64,000 bases of DNA from Kocuria varians (GCF_006539885.1 NZ_BJNW01000012.1:1-64000), one strand, 5' to 3'; shown: positions 46,675 to 57,779, counted from the stretch's first letter. A program made the numbers and translations. Notes: generated from the sequence alone by a model not told the origin.

Positions 46675-49600
46675 TCAGGAGAGCTCGCGCAGCTTCTTGC
46701 GGATCCGCTTCTCGGAGACGGTGTGCGCGGTGCCGAGCTCCTGCGCGAAGAACGAGATCCGCAGCTCCTCGAGGTCCCACCGCACGCCGGACAGCGCCGC
46801 CGGGACGGGGACGTTCGCCGGGACGGCGTCGAGGGCCGCGCGGTACTCGTCCTGCAGGTCGTGCACCGTCTGCATGGCCACGGCATCGCGCTGCAGGTGC
46901 CCGGAGAGCTTGTCCAGGCGGGCGTTGACCCCGGCGAGGTAGCGCGGCAGGTGCTGCAGCGCGCGCCAGCCGGTGCGGGCGACGAAGCCCGGGTAGACCA
47001 GCGCGGAGACCTGCTCGGACATGTCCGTGAACGCCGGGACGGCCCCCAGCGAGCCGGGCTTCTTGAGTCGCTTGCGCACGGTGTTGGCCTCGGTCAGCGT
47101 GGTGGTGACCAGGGCCGTCACCGCGAACACGGTGTCGATCAGTTCCGCGCGCACGTGCTCCGCGACGCGCTCGAACTCCTCCCGCGTGAACGGCGGCTCC
47201 TCTGGGACGAGCCGGTCGATCGCCGCGACCGTGCAGTCGTGGATCAGCGCCTCGACCGAACCGTGCGGGTTCTGGGTGAAGATGAGCCGTTCCTTCTGGC
47301 TCAGGTGCTCCACCACGTAGCGGTGCACGGACGGCAGCACGCGCTGCAGCAGCGCGATCACGCCGTCCCGCTGCGCCGCACGCTGCTCCTGCGGATCGCT
47401 CAGGATCCGCAGGTCCACGCGCGGCGGCTCGGTGGAGCCCGGCGTGCCGGACGGCGTGGCCACGAGCGTGGGGTAGCCCGTGACGGTCTGGCCGGCGACC
47501 ACCGTCTCCACGCTGCGGGGCGGGTCCGGCTCGGGCCAGGCCGCGAGGTTCTCGCGCTCCACGGACGACGCCGCCCGCGCACCGGAGGCCCGTGGGCCGG
47601 GTGCGGGGGCGTTGCCCCCGCCCCCGCGGCGTCGTCCCCGGCCCTTCCGCGAGGAGCCGGTGGCGTCCCCGGGACGGCCCGGGGCGTCGTCGTCCGTGCG
47701 GGCGGCGTCGTAGAGCTGTGCCGCCGCGCCGCCCAGCGACTCCGCGAGCGCCTCGCGGACCCGGGACCGCAGCCGCTGCTTGAGCTCGGTGAGGTCGTCG
47801 CCGCGGCCCAGCACGGCGTTGCGGGCGTCGCGGACCTCGAAGCTCATGCGCAGGTGGGTGGGCAGCGTCTCGGGGTGGAAGTCCGTGGCGGTGACGGTGT
47901 GTCCGCGCAGGCGCTGCAGCACCGTGGCGAGGGAGGCCAGGAGGGAGTCGGTGGCCGGGTCGAACTCCGCGTCCAGGCGGGCGACGGCAGCCGCGGCCGT
48001 GTCCGGGGCGGGCACGAAGTTGCGTCGCACGGCCTTGGGCAGGGACTTGATCAGCGCCGTCACGAGCTCCACGCGCAGACCCGGGATGTGCCACTCGAAC
48101 TGCTCGGGGAACAGCCGGTCCAGGAACAGCACCGGGATCCGCACCGTCACGCCGTCGGCGGTGTCCGCACCGGGGGCGAACTCGTAGTCCAGGTCCAGGC
48201 TGAGCTCGCCGTCCGCGGAGGCAACCGTCCACGAGCGCGGGAAGGAGTCCGTGTCCAGGGCGGGCCCCTCGGGGGCGATCAGGTCCTGCGGGGTGAGGTC
48301 CAGCAGGTGTTCGTCCTGCTGGCGGGCCTTCTTCCACCACGAGTCGAAGTGCCGCTGCGAGACCACGCTCTCGGGGATCCGGGCGTCGTAGAAGTCGAAG
48401 AGCACCTGGTCGTCCACGCGCAGGTCCTTGCGGCGCATCCGGTTCTCGAGCTCCTCGACCTCCGCGAGGGCCTTCCGGTTGCGCTTGACGAACGTGTGGC
48501 GGGTCTGCCAGTCACCCTCGACGAGCGCGTGGCGGATGAACAGCTCGCGCGACAGCGGCGGGTCGATCGAGGAGAACAGCACGGGCCGTTCCTGGACGAG
48601 CGGCAGCCCGTAGAGCGTGACCTTCTCCGAGGCCATGACGGCGCCGCGGGAGCGGGACCAGTGCGGCTCGGAGTAGCTGCGCTTGACGAGCTGCGGCGCA
48701 AGCTCCTCGACCCACTCGGGGGAGATGGCCGCGTTGGTGCGCGCCCACAGGCGGGTGGTTTCCACGAGCTCCGCAGAGACGATCCAGTCCGGGGCCTTCT
48801 TGAACAGGGCCGATCCCGGGAAGATCGCGAACCGCGTGCCGCGCGCGCCCCGGTACTCGCGGCTGCGCTCGTCCCGCACGCCGATGTTGCTGAGCAGCCC
48901 GGAGAGCAGGCTCTTGTGCACGGCGTCCTGGTTCGCGGCGACGTCGATCTCACGCGAGCCGCCGGCGTCGATGCCCACCTGCCGGGCGATCTGGCGCAGC
49001 TGCGCGTAGAGGTCCTGCCACTCGCGGATCCGCAGGAAGTTCAGGTACTCCCGCTTGCACAGCTTGCGGAACTGCGAGGGGGACAGGTCCTGCTGCTGCT
49101 CCTGCAGGTACTGCCACAGCAGTCCGTAGGAGAGGAAGTCCGAGGTCCGGTCGCGGAACCGCGCGTGGAACTCGTCCGCGGCCTGGCGCTTCTCGAGCGG
49201 CCGCTCGCGCGGGTCCTGCACGGTCAGCGCCGCGGTGAGCACGAGCACTTCCCGCACGCAGCCGCGCCGCTGCGACTCGACGATCATGCGCCCGAGGCGC
49301 GGGTCCACGGGCAGCGCCGCGAGGATCTCGCCGGTGCGCGTGAGCGGGCCGCGCGACTTCCCGCGCCCGCGGGCGCCTCCCCGGGAGCGGCCGCCCCGGG
49401 AACGGCCGCGGTGCGCCGGGCCCGACGCCGCGGCGTCGTCCTCCGCGCCCGTGTCACCGGGACCGCGCAGCGCGCCGAACTCGCGCAGCAGCAGCACACC
49501 GTCCTTGACGGCGCGCGCATCCGGCTTCTGCACGAACGGGAACTCCATGATGTCCGAGGGCTGAGAGACCACGCCCACGGAGATCATCTGCAGGATCACG

Positions 49601-50814
49601 GCCGCGAGGTTGGTGCGCAGGATCTCCGGGTCCGTGAACTGCGGCCGGGACTCGAAGTCCTCCTCCGAGTACAGCCGGATGCACACGCCGTCCGAGGTGC
49701 GCCCGCTGCGCCCGGCGCGCTGCTTGGCCGAGGCCTGCGAGATGCGTTCGATGGGCAGCCGCTGCACCTTGGTGCGCGCCGAGTACCGCGAGATCCGCGC
49801 CGTGCCCGGATCGACCACGTACTTGATCCCCGGAACCGTCAGCGAGGTCTCCGCGACGTTCGTGGCCAGCACGATCCGCCGGTGCGAGGCCGGGGAGAAC
49901 ACCCTGTTCTGCTCCGCCATGGACAGCCGCCCGAACAGCGGCAGGATCTGGGTGCCCGCGAGTGAGCGGTGGGACTCCACGACCTTCTGCAGGGCGTCCT
50001 GGGCGTCGCGGATCTCACGCTCCCCGGCGAAGAACACCAGGATGTCCCCGCGCGGCTCGCGGGAGAGCTCGACGACGGCGTCGCACACGGCGTCGATCGG
50101 GTCCCGGTCCTCGTCCGCGAGGCCGTCCCCGGTGTCCTCCTCGTCCTCGCCGCCGTCACCGCTGCGCTCCTGCGTCAGGGGGCGGTAGCGGATCTCCACG
50201 GGGTACGTGCGGCCGGAGACCTCGATGATCGGCGCAGGCTCCGGCCCCGCCTCCGGGTGCTGCGGGTCGGGCTGCGCGAAGTGCTCGGCGAAGCGCTGCG
50301 GGTCGATGGTGGCCGAGGTGATGATCACCTTCAGGTCCGGGCGCCGCGGGAGCAGCCGGCGCAGGTAGCCCAGCAGGAAGTCGATGTTCAGCGAGCGCTC
50401 GTGGGCCTCGTCGATGATGATCGCGTTGTAGCGGGAGAGCTCGGGGTCGTGGCTGATCTCGGCCAGCATGATGCCGTCCGTCATGAGCTTGACCTTGGAG
50501 TCCCTGCCGACCTCCGAGGTGAAGCGCACCTGGTAGCCCACGGTAGAGCCCACGCGCTCGCCCAGCTCGTGCGCGATGCGCTCGGCCACGGAGCGCGCGG
50601 CGATCCTGCGCGGCTGGGTGTGGCCGATCAGCCCGCCCTCCCCGAGACCGAGCTCGAGGCACATCTTGGGCAGCTGAGTGGTCTTGCCGGATCCGGTCTC
50701 GCCGGCGACCACCACCACCTGGTGGTCCCTGATGGCGGCCATGATGTCGTCCCGGCGCGCGCTGACGGGCAGGTCTTCCGGGTACACGATGTGGGGCGTG
50801 GTGGGCTCAGTCAT
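46675..50814 (-). CDS. hrpA: ATP-dependent RNA helicase HrpA (DEAH)
   Basis: 1379 residues from ATG at 50812-50814. Motif I GETGSGKTTQLPKMC, motif II IIIDEAHERSLNIDF, motif III ITSATIDPQRFAEHF, motif V LATNVAETSLTVPGI and motif VI QRAGRSGRT, followed by the helicase-associated and OB domains and the C-terminal HrpA domain (DUF3418). Two low-complexity Arg/Gly inserts (about 480-510 and 1075-1100) are typical of high-GC relatives. HrpA resolves stalled ribosomes or processes mRNA in E. coli. Confidence 0.95.
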   Translation of the reverse strand: MTEPTTPHIVYPEDLPVSARRDDIMAAIRDHQVVVVAGETGSGKTTQLPKMCLELGLGEGGLIGHTQPRRIAARSVAERIAHELGERVGSTVGYQVRFTSEVGRDSKVKLMTDGIMLAEISHDPELSRYNAIIIDEAHERSLNIDFLLGYLRRLLPRRPDLKVIITSATIDPQRFAEHFAQPDPQHPEAGPEPAPIIEVSGRTYPVEIRYRPLTQERSGDGGEDEEDTGDGLADEDRDPIDAVCDAVVELSREPRGDILVFFAGEREIRDAQDALQKVVESHRSLAGTQILPLFGRLSMAEQNRVFSPASHRRIVLATNVAETSLTVPGIKYVVDPGTARISRYSARTKVQRLPIERISQASAKQRAGRSGRTSDGVCIRLYSEEDFESRPQFTDPEILRTNLAAVILQMISVGVVSQPSDIMEFPFVQKPDARAVKDGVLLLREFGALRGPGDTGAEDDAAASGPAHRGRSRGGRSRGGARGRGKSRGPLTRTGEILAALPVDPRLGRMIVESQRRGCVREVLVLTAALTVQDPRERPLEKRQAADEFHARFRDRTSDFLSYGLLWQYLQEQQQDLSPSQFRKLCKREYLNFLRIREWQDLYAQLRQIARQVGIDAGGSREIDVAANQDAVHKSLLSGLLSNIGVRDERSREYRGARGTRFAIFPGSALFKKAPDWIVSAELVETTRLWARTNAAISPEWVEELAPQLVKRSYSEPHWSRSRGAVMASEKVTLYGLPLVQERPVLFSSIDPPLSRELFIRHALVEGDWQTRHTFVKRNRKALAEVEELENRMRRKDLRVDDQVLFDFYDARIPESVVSQRHFDSWWKKARQQDEHLLDLTPQDLIAPEGPALDTDSFPRSWTVASADGELSLDLDYEFAPGADTADGVTVRIPVLFLDRLFPEQFEWHIPGLRVELVTALIKSLPKAVRRNFVPAPDTAAAAVARLDAEFDPATDSLLASLATVLQRLRGHTVTATDFHPETLPTHLRMSFEVRDARNAVLGRGDDLTELKQRLRSRVREALAESLGGAAAQLYDAARTDDDAPGRPGDATGSSRKGRGRRRGGGGNAPAPGPRASGARAASSVERENLAAWPEPDPPRSVETVVAGQTVTGYPTLVATPSGTPGSTEPPRVDLRILSDPQEQRAAQRDGVIALLQRVLPSVHRYVVEHLSQKERLIFTQNPHGSVEALIHDCTVAAIDRLVPEEPPFTREEFERVAEHVRAELIDTVFAVTALVTTTLTEANTVRKRLKKPGSLGAVPAFTDMSEQVSALVYPGFVARTGWRALQHLPRYLAGVNARLDKLSGHLQRDAVAMQTVHDLQDEYRAALDAVPANVPVPAALSGVRWDLEELRISFFAQELGTAHTVSEKRIRKKLRELS

Positions 50815-50932
50815 GTCGTGCAGAAGTGTACGGGCCGCCTCCGACACCGTCCGACCGAAAGATGACGGTGCAGGTGGCGGCCCCGTTTGTCCGCAAATGT
50901 GAGCTGCGTCTCATTTTCGACCGATTGTTAGG

Positions 50933-50938
50933 TAATAT
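50933..50938 (+). promoter_or_regulatory. Predicted -10 box of the ABC operon
   Basis: TAATAT at 50933-50938 in an AT-rich stretch before the lipoprotein gene, preceded by TGTTAGG; a clear -35 is lacking. Confidence 0.4.
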
Positions 50939-50975
50939 CCAGTCACCACTCATCCTGCGGGGAAGGAAACACCTC

Positions 50976-51962
50976 ATGAAGCCTCTGCTCCCGATCACCG
51001 CCGCGGCCACCGCCGCCGTCCTCCTGCTCACCGGCTGCGGCTCCGGCGGGGACACGACGTCCGACGAGAAGAAGTCGGTCACGGTGGGTATCTCCCAGTT
51101 CGTGGAGCACCCCTCCCTCGACGCCGCCCGGGAAGGTTTCGTCCAGGCCCTCAACGACGCCGGCTACAAGGAGGGCGAGAACCTGACCCTGGACGTCCAG
51201 AACGCGTCCGGGGACCAGGCCACCGCCACGAGCATCGCCTCCAACTTCGCGTCCTCGAAGGACGACCTGATCCTGGGCATCGCCACGCCGTCGGCCCAGT
51301 CCCTCGCCCAGGCCGTGACGGACAAGCCGGTGCTCTTCACCGCCGTGACCGACCCGGTGGACGCGGGTCTCGTGGACTCCGCGGACAAGCCCGGCGGCAA
51401 CGTCACCGGCACCACGGACATGAACCCCGTGGCGGACCAGATCAAACTCGTGAAGCAGCTCAAGCCGAGCGCCAAGTCCGTGGGCATCATCTACAGCTCC
51501 GGTGAGACCAACTCCCAGATCCAGGTGGACGCCGCCAAGAAGGCCGCGGAAGCCGAGGGCCTGAAGGTCACGGAGAAGACCGTGACCACCACCGCGGAGG
51601 TCGCTCAGGCCGCCGAGTCCTTCGACACCGACGCCATCTACGTGCCCACCGACAACAAGGTCGTTGCCGGTCTCGAGGCCGTGATCTCCGCCGCCGAGTC
51701 CAAGAAGATCCCGCTGATCCCCGGCGAGGGCGACTCCGTGGAGCGCGGTGCGCTCGCCACCCAGGGCCTGAACTACAAGGACCTCGGCAAGCAGACCGGT
51801 GAGATGGCCGTGCGGATCCTCAAGGACGGCGCCAAGCCCGCGGACATGGCGGTCGAGTCCCAGAAGGACACCAAGCTCATCATCAACGCCAAGGCCGCGA
51901 AGGCCATGGGCGTGGAGATCCCGCAGAGCCTGCGGGACAAGGCCGACCAGGTCATCGAGTAG
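50976..51962 (+). CDS. ABC transporter substrate-binding lipoprotein (TrpX-like)
   Basis: 328 residues with lipobox LTGC (Cys about 23) and the ABC_sub_bind fold: VTVGISQFVEHPSLDAAREGFVQAL, IATPSAQSLAQAV, FTAVTDPVDAGLV, VGIIYSSGETNSQ. This family accompanies the branched-chain-like permease and ATPase in the next two genes (TrpXYZ type), reported for tryptophan or other small organic ligands. Substrate not readable here. The ATG at 50976 follows GGAAGGAAA. Confidence 0.88.
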   Translation: MKPLLPITAAATAAVLLLTGCGSGGDTTSDEKKSVTVGISQFVEHPSLDAAREGFVQALNDAGYKEGENLTLDVQNASGDQATATSIASNFASSKDDLILGIATPSAQSLAQAVTDKPVLFTAVTDPVDAGLVDSADKPGGNVTGTTDMNPVADQIKLVKQLKPSAKSVGIIYSSGETNSQIQVDAAKKAAEAEGLKVTEKTVTTTAEVAQAAESFDTDAIYVPTDNKVVAGLEAVISAAESKKIPLIPGEGDSVERGALATQGLNYKDLGKQTGEMAVRILKDGAKPADMAVESQKDTKLIINAKAAKAMGVEIPQSLRDKADQVIE

Positions 51963-51967
51963 ACCCT

Positions 51968-52936
51968 GTGATCGCCGGAATCGAACTCGGGCTCATCTAC
52001 GCGATCATGGCCCTGGGGGTCTACCTCACGTTCCGCGTGCTGGACTTCCCGGACCTGACCGTCGACCAGTCCTTCACGAGCGGTGCCGCGACCGCGGCCA
52101 TGGTCATCCTCGACGGCGGCAGCCCCTGGCTCGCCACCGTGGTGGGTTTCGTGGCCGGTGGTGTGGCGGGTCTGATCACCGCGCTGCTGCACACGAAGGC
52201 CCGCATCAACGGGCTGCTCGCGGGCATCCTCACCATGACCGCGCTGTACTCCGTGAACCTCAGGCTCATGGGCGGCAAGGCCAACCTGGCGCTGCTGCGC
52301 GAGGACACCGTGTTCACCCCGCTGCGCGAGGCCGGGCTGCAGGGGACCGTCGTGGGTGTCCTGCTGCTGCTGGTGGGCGTGCTGGTGGTCAAGGTGGTGC
52401 TGGACTGGTTCCTGTACACGGACGCCGGTCTGGCCATGCAGGCCACCGGTGACAACCCGGACATGATCCGTTCCTTCGGGGTGAACACGGACGGCCAGAA
52501 GATCCTGGGACTGTGCCTGTCCAACGCCCTCGTGGGCCTGGCCGGAGCGCTGATCGCGCAGTACCAGGGTTTCGCGGACATCGGCATGGGCATCGGCATG
52601 ATCGTGGTCGGTCTCGCCTCCGTGATCCTGGGGCAGGGCATCTTCGGGACCCGCACCGTGGTGGTCGCCACGCTCGCGGTGGTCCTGGGCTCGGTGCTCT
52701 ACCGCCTGGTCATCACCGTGGCGCTGCAGGCGGGGCTGAACCCGTCGGACATGAAGCTGATCTCCGCGGTGCTCGTGGTGGTCGCCCTTGTGCTCCCACA
52801 GCTGGGCGTGTTCAAACGGTGGAAGCGGCGTCGCACGCTGCGCGCGGCGCAGGATGTGCAGGCGGACGTCTCCGCCACGACCGAGCACCCCGTGACCGCC
52901 GCGCTCTCCACCACCTCCGTGCAGAAGGGACGGTGA
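51968..52936 (+). CDS. ABC transporter permease (TrpY-like)
   Basis: 322 residues from GTG at 51968, 5 bp after the lipoprotein stop. About eight to nine helices (IELGLIYAIMALGVYLTFRVLDFPDLTVDQSF at the start; GMIVVGLASVILGQGIF late) and a polar 50-residue C-terminal tail. Branched-chain amino-acid permease superfamily. Confidence 0.9.
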   Translation: MIAGIELGLIYAIMALGVYLTFRVLDFPDLTVDQSFTSGAATAAMVILDGGSPWLATVVGFVAGGVAGLITALLHTKARINGLLAGILTMTALYSVNLRLMGGKANLALLREDTVFTPLREAGLQGTVVGVLLLLVGVLVVKVVLDWFLYTDAGLAMQATGDNPDMIRSFGVNTDGQKILGLCLSNALVGLAGALIAQYQGFADIGMGIGMIVVGLASVILGQGIFGTRTVVVATLAVVLGSVLYRLVITVALQAGLNPSDMKLISAVLVVVALVLPQLGVFKRWKRRRTLRAAQDVQADVSATTEHPVTAALSTTSVQKGR

Positions 52937-52940
52937 TCGC

Positions 52941-53834
52941 GTGCTGACGGTCAACGACGTCCGCAAGACGTTCTTCGCCGGGACGGTCAACGAGCGGGTC
53001 GCACTGAACGGGGTGAGCCTCACCGTCGACGAGGGGGACTTCGTCACGGTCATCGGCTCCAACGGCGCCGGCAAGTCCACGCTGCTCAACACGGTCTCCG
53101 GGACGATCATCCCGGACGGCGGGGAGATCCGGGTGGGGGAGCGCAACGTCACCCGACTGCCCGAGCACCGCAAGGCCCGATGGATCTCCCGCGTGTTCCA
53201 GGACCCCATGAAGGGCTCCTCGCCCACGCTGACGATCGAGCAGAACATGGCCATCGCCCAGCGCCGCGGCGGATCCCGCGGGCTCGCCCGCGGTGTGACC
53301 AGGGCCCGGCGCCAGGAGTTCACCGAGGAGCTCAAGACGCTGGAGCTCGGTCTCGAGAACCGGCTGGGTGCGAAGGTGGGCCTGCTCTCGGGCGGTCAGC
53401 GGCAGGCGCTGTCCCTGCTGATGGCCACCTTCTCCGCACCGGAGATCCTGCTGCTGGACGAGCACACCGCCGCGCTGGACCCCCAGCGGGCGCACCACGT
53501 CACCGAGATCACCGAGCGGATCGTGAACGAGCGCCATCTCACGACCCTGATGGTCACGCACAACATGGAGCAGGCGCTGCGCCTGGGGAACCGGCTGATC
53601 ATGATGCACGAGGGCCGGATCCTTTTCGAGCTCGACGCCGAGCAGAAGCGCAACGCCACGGTGGCGGACCTCCTGACGGAGTTCCGCAAGCTCCAGGCCG
53701 CCACGGGCGAACCCGCGCTGGATGACGCTACGCTTCTGGAAACAGCTCGCAGCGCCGGGCCGGACGCCGCCGCGCAGGCGGTCCCGGGCCAGGGCGCCCC
53801 AACGGGCGGCTCCTCCGCCGCGGAGGTGCCGTAA
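52941..53834 (+). CDS. ABC transporter ATP-binding protein (TrpZ-like)
   Basis: 297 residues from GTG at 52941. Walker A GSNGAGKSTLLN, Q-loop VFQDP, signature LLSGGQRQAL, Walker B ILLLDEHTAALD, switch His in VTHNM. After residue 245 an Ala/Gly-rich tail. Completes the importer. Confidence 0.92.
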   Translation: MLTVNDVRKTFFAGTVNERVALNGVSLTVDEGDFVTVIGSNGAGKSTLLNTVSGTIIPDGGEIRVGERNVTRLPEHRKARWISRVFQDPMKGSSPTLTIEQNMAIAQRRGGSRGLARGVTRARRQEFTEELKTLELGLENRLGAKVGLLSGGQRQALSLLMATFSAPEILLLDEHTAALDPQRAHHVTEITERIVNERHLTTLMVTHNMEQALRLGNRLIMMHEGRILFELDAEQKRNATVADLLTEFRKLQAATGEPALDDATLLETARSAGPDAAAQAVPGQGAPTGGSSAAEVP

Positions 53835-53843
53835 GGAGAACCG

Positions 53844-54224
53844 GTGAACACAGTGGATCAGCCCCGCCGCAGACAACGACTCACGTCCGTCGTCACTGTG
53901 GTGGGGCTGATCCTTCTCTTCGTGTGCTGCTTCACCCTGCCGGAGGGACTCGTGGCCCTGGGACGGGCGGCCGCGGACCACGGCGGGGAGCCCCTCAACG
54001 CACGGGGCTGGACCATGGTGGTGCTGGGCTTCGGGACCCTGGGGGTCGGGGGAGTGCTCACCATCGTGGGCGTGGTGCTGCGCCGCACCGCCCCGCCGCA
54101 GCCGGTCGCGGAGGACGCCCTGCTGGAGGAGCAGTACGGGGAGGATTCCGTGGTCAGCGCGTACGACCCGCTGGAGCTGAACCCGCACCTGAGGGTCCGT
54201 GAACAGCGTCGAGACGGGCGTTGA
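53844..54224 (+). CDS. Two-helix membrane protein, unknown
   Basis: 126 residues from GTG at 53844, 9 bp after the ATPase gene. Two membrane helices (VVTVVGLILLFVCCFTLPEGLVAL and WTMVVLGFGTLGVGGVLTIVGVVL) and a cytoplasmic acidic C-terminus. No family recognised; the spacing suggests it belongs to the ABC operon. Confidence 0.75.
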   Translation: MNTVDQPRRRQRLTSVVTVVGLILLFVCCFTLPEGLVALGRAAADHGGEPLNARGWTMVVLGFGTLGVGGVLTIVGVVLRRTAPPQPVAEDALLEEQYGEDSVVSAYDPLELNPHLRVREQRRDGR

Positions 54225-54406
54225 GAGATCTGCCCCGCGCGGGATGCTGAGCAGGCTGGAGAGCCTCGCCGTGGCTGACGCGCTCGACGGTGCGGTGCGC
54301 GCCCCGAGGTGCCGGAGCACTGCGCCGAAGCCCTGAGTTCCGAGAGCCCCGCGCAGGAGTCGTGGCAGGGCACCGGGACGCCGGAACCGGAAAAGGGCAT
54401 GAAAAG

Positions 54407-54479
54407 TGCCCGCGATAGGATTCGAACCTACGGCCTTCTGCTCCGGAGGCAGACGCTCTATCCACTGAGCTACGCGGGC
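54407..54479 (-). tRNA. tRNA-Arg (anticodon CCG)
   Basis: On the minus strand, 73 nt: acceptor GCCCGCG/CGCGGGC with discriminator A, D-arm with AGCTCAGTGGATAGAGC, anticodon stem GTCTGC/GCAGA with loop CTCCGGA (anticodon CCG at 54444-54446), T-arm GTAGGTTCGAATCCTAT. CCA is not encoded. It reads the common Arg codon CGG and lies 145 bp from argS on the other strand. Confidence 0.95.
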
Positions 54480-54624
54480 GTGTCTGCTACCGGTCCGGGC
54501 CCGTGGTCCGATCGGCAACGACGACTCGACGATACTACCAGGTGCCCGCGCGCCACGAATCCGCGCGGTGCGCGCGGGCGTCCGCGAATCGGCCCGCGCG
54601 CACCTGCCCCGCTACACTGTCACG

Positions 54625-56295
54625 GTGACTCCTGAAGAACTTTCCTCCGCCGTCTCCGCATGCCTGCAGGACGCCGTGGCCGCCGGTGAACTCACCGCCG
54701 TGGACGGCGTGGACCTGCCCGAGGCGAAGGTCGAGCGCCCCAAGAACCGTGACCACGGCGACTGGGCCACCACGGTGGCCATGCAGGTCGCCAAGAAGGT
54801 GGGGCGCAACCCCCGGGAGGTCGCCGAGATCCTGGTGCGCCGCCTGGCGGAGGTGCCGGGTGTCAAGACCGTGGACATCGCCGGTCCGGGCTTTCTGAAC
54901 ATCACGTTCGACGCCGCCGCGGCCGGTGAGCTCGCGCAGTCGATCGTCGAGCAGGGTGCGGCCTTCGGCACGGCACAGGGCCTGGCGGGCACCACCATCA
55001 ACCTCGAGTTCGTCTCCGCGAACCCCACCGGCCCGATCCACCTGGGCGGCACGCGCTGGGCCGCGGTCGGGGACTCCCTGGCACGCATCCTCGGCGCACA
55101 GGGCGCGGACGTGGTGCGCGAGTACTACTTCAACGACCACGGGACGCAGATCGACCGTTTCGCGCGCTCCCTGCTGGCGAGCGCCCGCGGCGAGGCCGCC
55201 CCGGAGGACGGCTACGGCGGGCAGTACATCTCCGAGATCGCGGACGACGTCCTCGCCCAGCACCCGGATGCGCTCGAGTCGGACGACCCGCAGGAGGTCT
55301 TCCGGGCCACGGGCGTGGAGCTGATGTTCTCCCAGATCAAGTCCTCGCTGCACGAGTTCGGGGTGGACTTCGACGTCTACTTCCACGAGAACTCGCTGTT
55401 CGAGGACGGCCAGGTGGAGACCCTGCTGGACCAGCTGCGCTCCTCGGACGCCCTCTACTTCGAGGACGGCGCGTGGTGGCTGCGCTCCACGGACCACGGG
55501 GACGACAAGGACCGCGTGGTCATCAAGTCGGACGGCAACGCCGCGTACATTGCTGGCGACATCGCGTACTTCAAGAACAAGCGGGACCGTGGCGCGGACC
55601 TGTGCATCTACATGCTGGGTGCGGACCACCACGGCTACGTGGCGCGCCTGAAGGCCGCCGCGGCCGCCCTGGGGGACTCCCCGGACGCCGTCGAGGTGCT
55701 GATCGGGCAGATGGTCAACCTGGTGCGCGACGGTGAGGCCGTGCGGATGTCCAAGCGTGCAGGCACCGTGGTCACCATGGAGGACCTCGTGGAGGCCGTG
55801 GGGGTGGATGCTGCCCGCTACTCGCTGACGCGGTACTCGGTGGACTCGAACATCGACATCGACCTCGCGCTGCTGACGAAGCGCTCCAACGAGAACCCCG
55901 TGTTCTACGTCCAGTACGCGCACGCCCGCACGTGCGCCGTCGCCCGCAACGCCGAGGCCGCCGGGGTCTCGCGCACGGATGCGGACGGCGAGCCACAGTT
56001 CGACGCCGCCCTGCTGGACCACCCGCGCGAGGCGGACCTGCTCGCCGCGCTCGGCCAGTACCCCTCCGTGGTCGCGCAGGCGGCCCAGTTCCGCGAGCCG
56101 CACCGGGTCGCGCGTCACCTCGAGGCGCTCGCCGGTGCCTACCACCGCTGGTACGACGCGTGCCGCGTGACCCCGCAGGGAGAGGGCTCCGTGGAGCCCG
56201 TCCACCACACCCGGCTGTGGCTCAACGACGCCGTGCGCCAGGTGCTCGCCAACGGGCTGGACCTGCTGGGCGTCAGTGCCCCGGAGAGGATGTGA
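54625..56295 (+). CDS. argS: Arginyl-tRNA synthetase
   Basis: 556 residues from GTG at 54625. The N-terminal additional domain is followed by the class I signature [14 protein letters not shown] (HIGH variant HLGG), [20 protein letters not shown] and VRMSKRAGT (KMSKS equivalent), then the helical anticodon-binding domain ([19 protein letters not shown]). TACACT at 54613-54618, 6 nt before the GTG, indicates a leaderless mRNA. First gene of the lysA-hom-thrC-thrB cluster. Confidence 0.97.
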   Translation: MTPEELSSAVSACLQDAVAAGELTAVDGVDLPEAKVERPKNRDHGDWATTVAMQVAKKVGRNPREVAEILVRRLAEVPGVKTVDIAGPGFLNITFDAAAAGELAQSIVEQGAAFGTAQGLAGTTINLEFVSANPTGPIHLGGTRWAAVGDSLARILGAQGADVVREYYFNDHGTQIDRFARSLLASARGEAAPEDGYGGQYISEIADDVLAQHPDALESDDPQEVFRATGVELMFSQIKSSLHEFGVDFDVYFHENSLFEDGQVETLLDQLRSSDALYFEDGAWWLRSTDHGDDKDRVVIKSDGNAAYIAGDIAYFKNKRDRGADLCIYMLGADHHGYVARLKAAAAALGDSPDAVEVLIGQMVNLVRDGEAVRMSKRAGTVVTMEDLVEAVGVDAARYSLTRYSVDSNIDIDLALLTKRSNENPVFYVQYAHARTCAVARNAEAAGVSRTDADGEPQFDAALLDHPREADLLAALGQYPSVVAQAAQFREPHRVARHLEALAGAYHRWYDACRVTPQGEGSVEPVHHTRLWLNDAVRQVLANGLDLLGVSAPERM

Positions 56296-57779
56296 CCGTG
56301 TCCGGCCACCCCCTGGCTCCCGCCTGGCTGCACGAGCCCACCGATCCCGCCGCCCTGGACCCGCTGGTCTTCACGTCGCAGTACTCGCGCGACGGTTCCG
56401 GCCGCGTGTGCGTGGACGGGATCCCCGTCACGGAGCTCGCGGCGCGGTTCGGCTCGCCCAGCTACGTGCTCTCCGAGCGTACGTTCCGCTCGCGTGCCCG
56501 CGCCTTCCGCGAGGCCTTCGAACGTGCCCTGCACCCGCTCGGTGTGGACGTGGCGGTCTACTACGCCTCCAAGGCCTTGCTGACCACCGCGGTGGTCGGA
56601 TGGGCGAGCGAGGAGGGCCTCAACGTGGACACCGCCTCCGGCGGCGAGCTCGCCGTCGCGCTGGCGGCCGGCGTGGACCCCGCCCGGATCGCGCTGCACG
56701 GCAACAACAAGTCCGCCGACGAGCTGGGCCTGGCCCTGCGCGAGGGCGTGGGACGCATCGTCGTCGACTCCCTCGCGGAGATTGAGCTGCTCGCGCGCCT
56801 GGCCCATGAGCACGGCACCCGCGCTCCCGTGATGATCCGCGTGACCCCCGGCATCCACGCCTCGACCCACGAGTTCATCGCCACGGCGCACGAGGACCAG
56901 AAGTTCGGGCTCTCGCTCAACCCGGCCCGTGAGGGCGAAGACGCCCCGGCGCTCGCCGCCGTGGCCGCGTGCCTCGACGCCTCGGACGCGCTGGACCTGC
57001 GCGGTCTGCACTGCCACATCGGCTCCCAGATCTTCGCGGCCGAGGGCTTCGGCCAGGCCGCCGAGCGCGTGCTGGCCCTGCGCGAGACCGTGGCCTCCCG
57101 CTGGGGCGCGGTGCTGCCGGAGATCGACCTCGGCGGCGGGCACGGCGTGGCCTACACCGCGGCGGACGAGCCGCGGGACGTGGGCGCGATCGCCGCGGAC
57201 CTCGCAGCGCTGCTGGCCGGGGCCCTCGAGTCCTCGGAGCTGCCCGCGCCGCACCTGTCCTTCGAGCCGGGCCGTTTCATCGCGGGTCCCTCCGGGTGCA
57301 CGGTCTACACCGTGGGCACGGTCAAGACCGTCACGGTGGGCCCTGGCGTCGAACGCCGCTACGTCTCCGTGGACGGCGGCATGAGCGACAACCCGCGCCC
57401 GGTGCTCTACGACGCCGACTACACGGCCGTGCTCGGCAACCGCGTCTCCGAAGTTGCGCCGGTGCTCACCCGGGTGGTGGGCAAGCACTGCGAGTCCGGT
57501 GACGTGGTCGTCAAGGACGTCTACCTGCCCGGCGACGTCGCCGCGGGGGACCTGCTCGTGGTGCCCGTGACCGGCGCGTACTGCTGGGCCCTGTCCAGCA
57601 ACTACAACTGGCTGCCCCGCCCCGGGATCGTGGCCGTGGGCCCCGACGGCTGGAGCCGCGAGATCGTCCGCCGCGAGTCCGTCACCGATCTGCTCGCACG
57701 TGACACCGGCATTGCGGATCCGGTGCACGCCACGACCGCCTCCACCCGCCCGAGCGCTGAGGAACCTCCGAACCGATGA
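56292..57779 (+). CDS. lysA: Diaminopimelate decarboxylase
   Basis: 495 residues from GTG at 56292, which overlaps the argS stop; a second GTG two codons on is an alternative. PLP enzyme with [20 protein letters not shown] (Lys that binds PLP), [35 protein letters not shown] and the C-terminal CESGDVV and [12 protein letters not shown]. Last step of lysine synthesis from meso-diaminopimelate. Confidence 0.96.
   Translation: MTVSGHPLAPAWLHEPTDPAALDPLVFTSQYSRDGSGRVCVDGIPVTELAARFGSPSYVLSERTFRSRARAFREAFERALHPLGVDVAVYYASKALLTTAVVGWASEEGLNVDTASGGELAVALAAGVDPARIALHGNNKSADELGLALREGVGRIVVDSLAEIELLARLAHEHGTRAPVMIRVTPGIHASTHEFIATAHEDQKFGLSLNPAREGEDAPALAAVAACLDASDALDLRGLHCHIGSQIFAAEGFGQAAERVLALRETVASRWGAVLPEIDLGGGHGVAYTAADEPRDVGAIAADLAALLAGALESSELPAPHLSFEPGRFIAGPSGCTVYTVGTVKTVTVGPGVERRYVSVDGGMSDNPRPVLYDADYTAVLGNRVSEVAPVLTRVVGKHCESGDVVVKDVYLPGDVAAGDLLVVPVTGAYCWALSSNYNWLPRPGIVAVGPDGWSREIVRRESVTDLLARDTGIADPVHATTASTRPSAEEPPNR

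Noticed and set aside
46543-49965. 1140-codon plus-strand frame opposite hrpA
   Set aside because: Typical high-GC antisense open frame; no motif, and hrpA has all helicase motifs.
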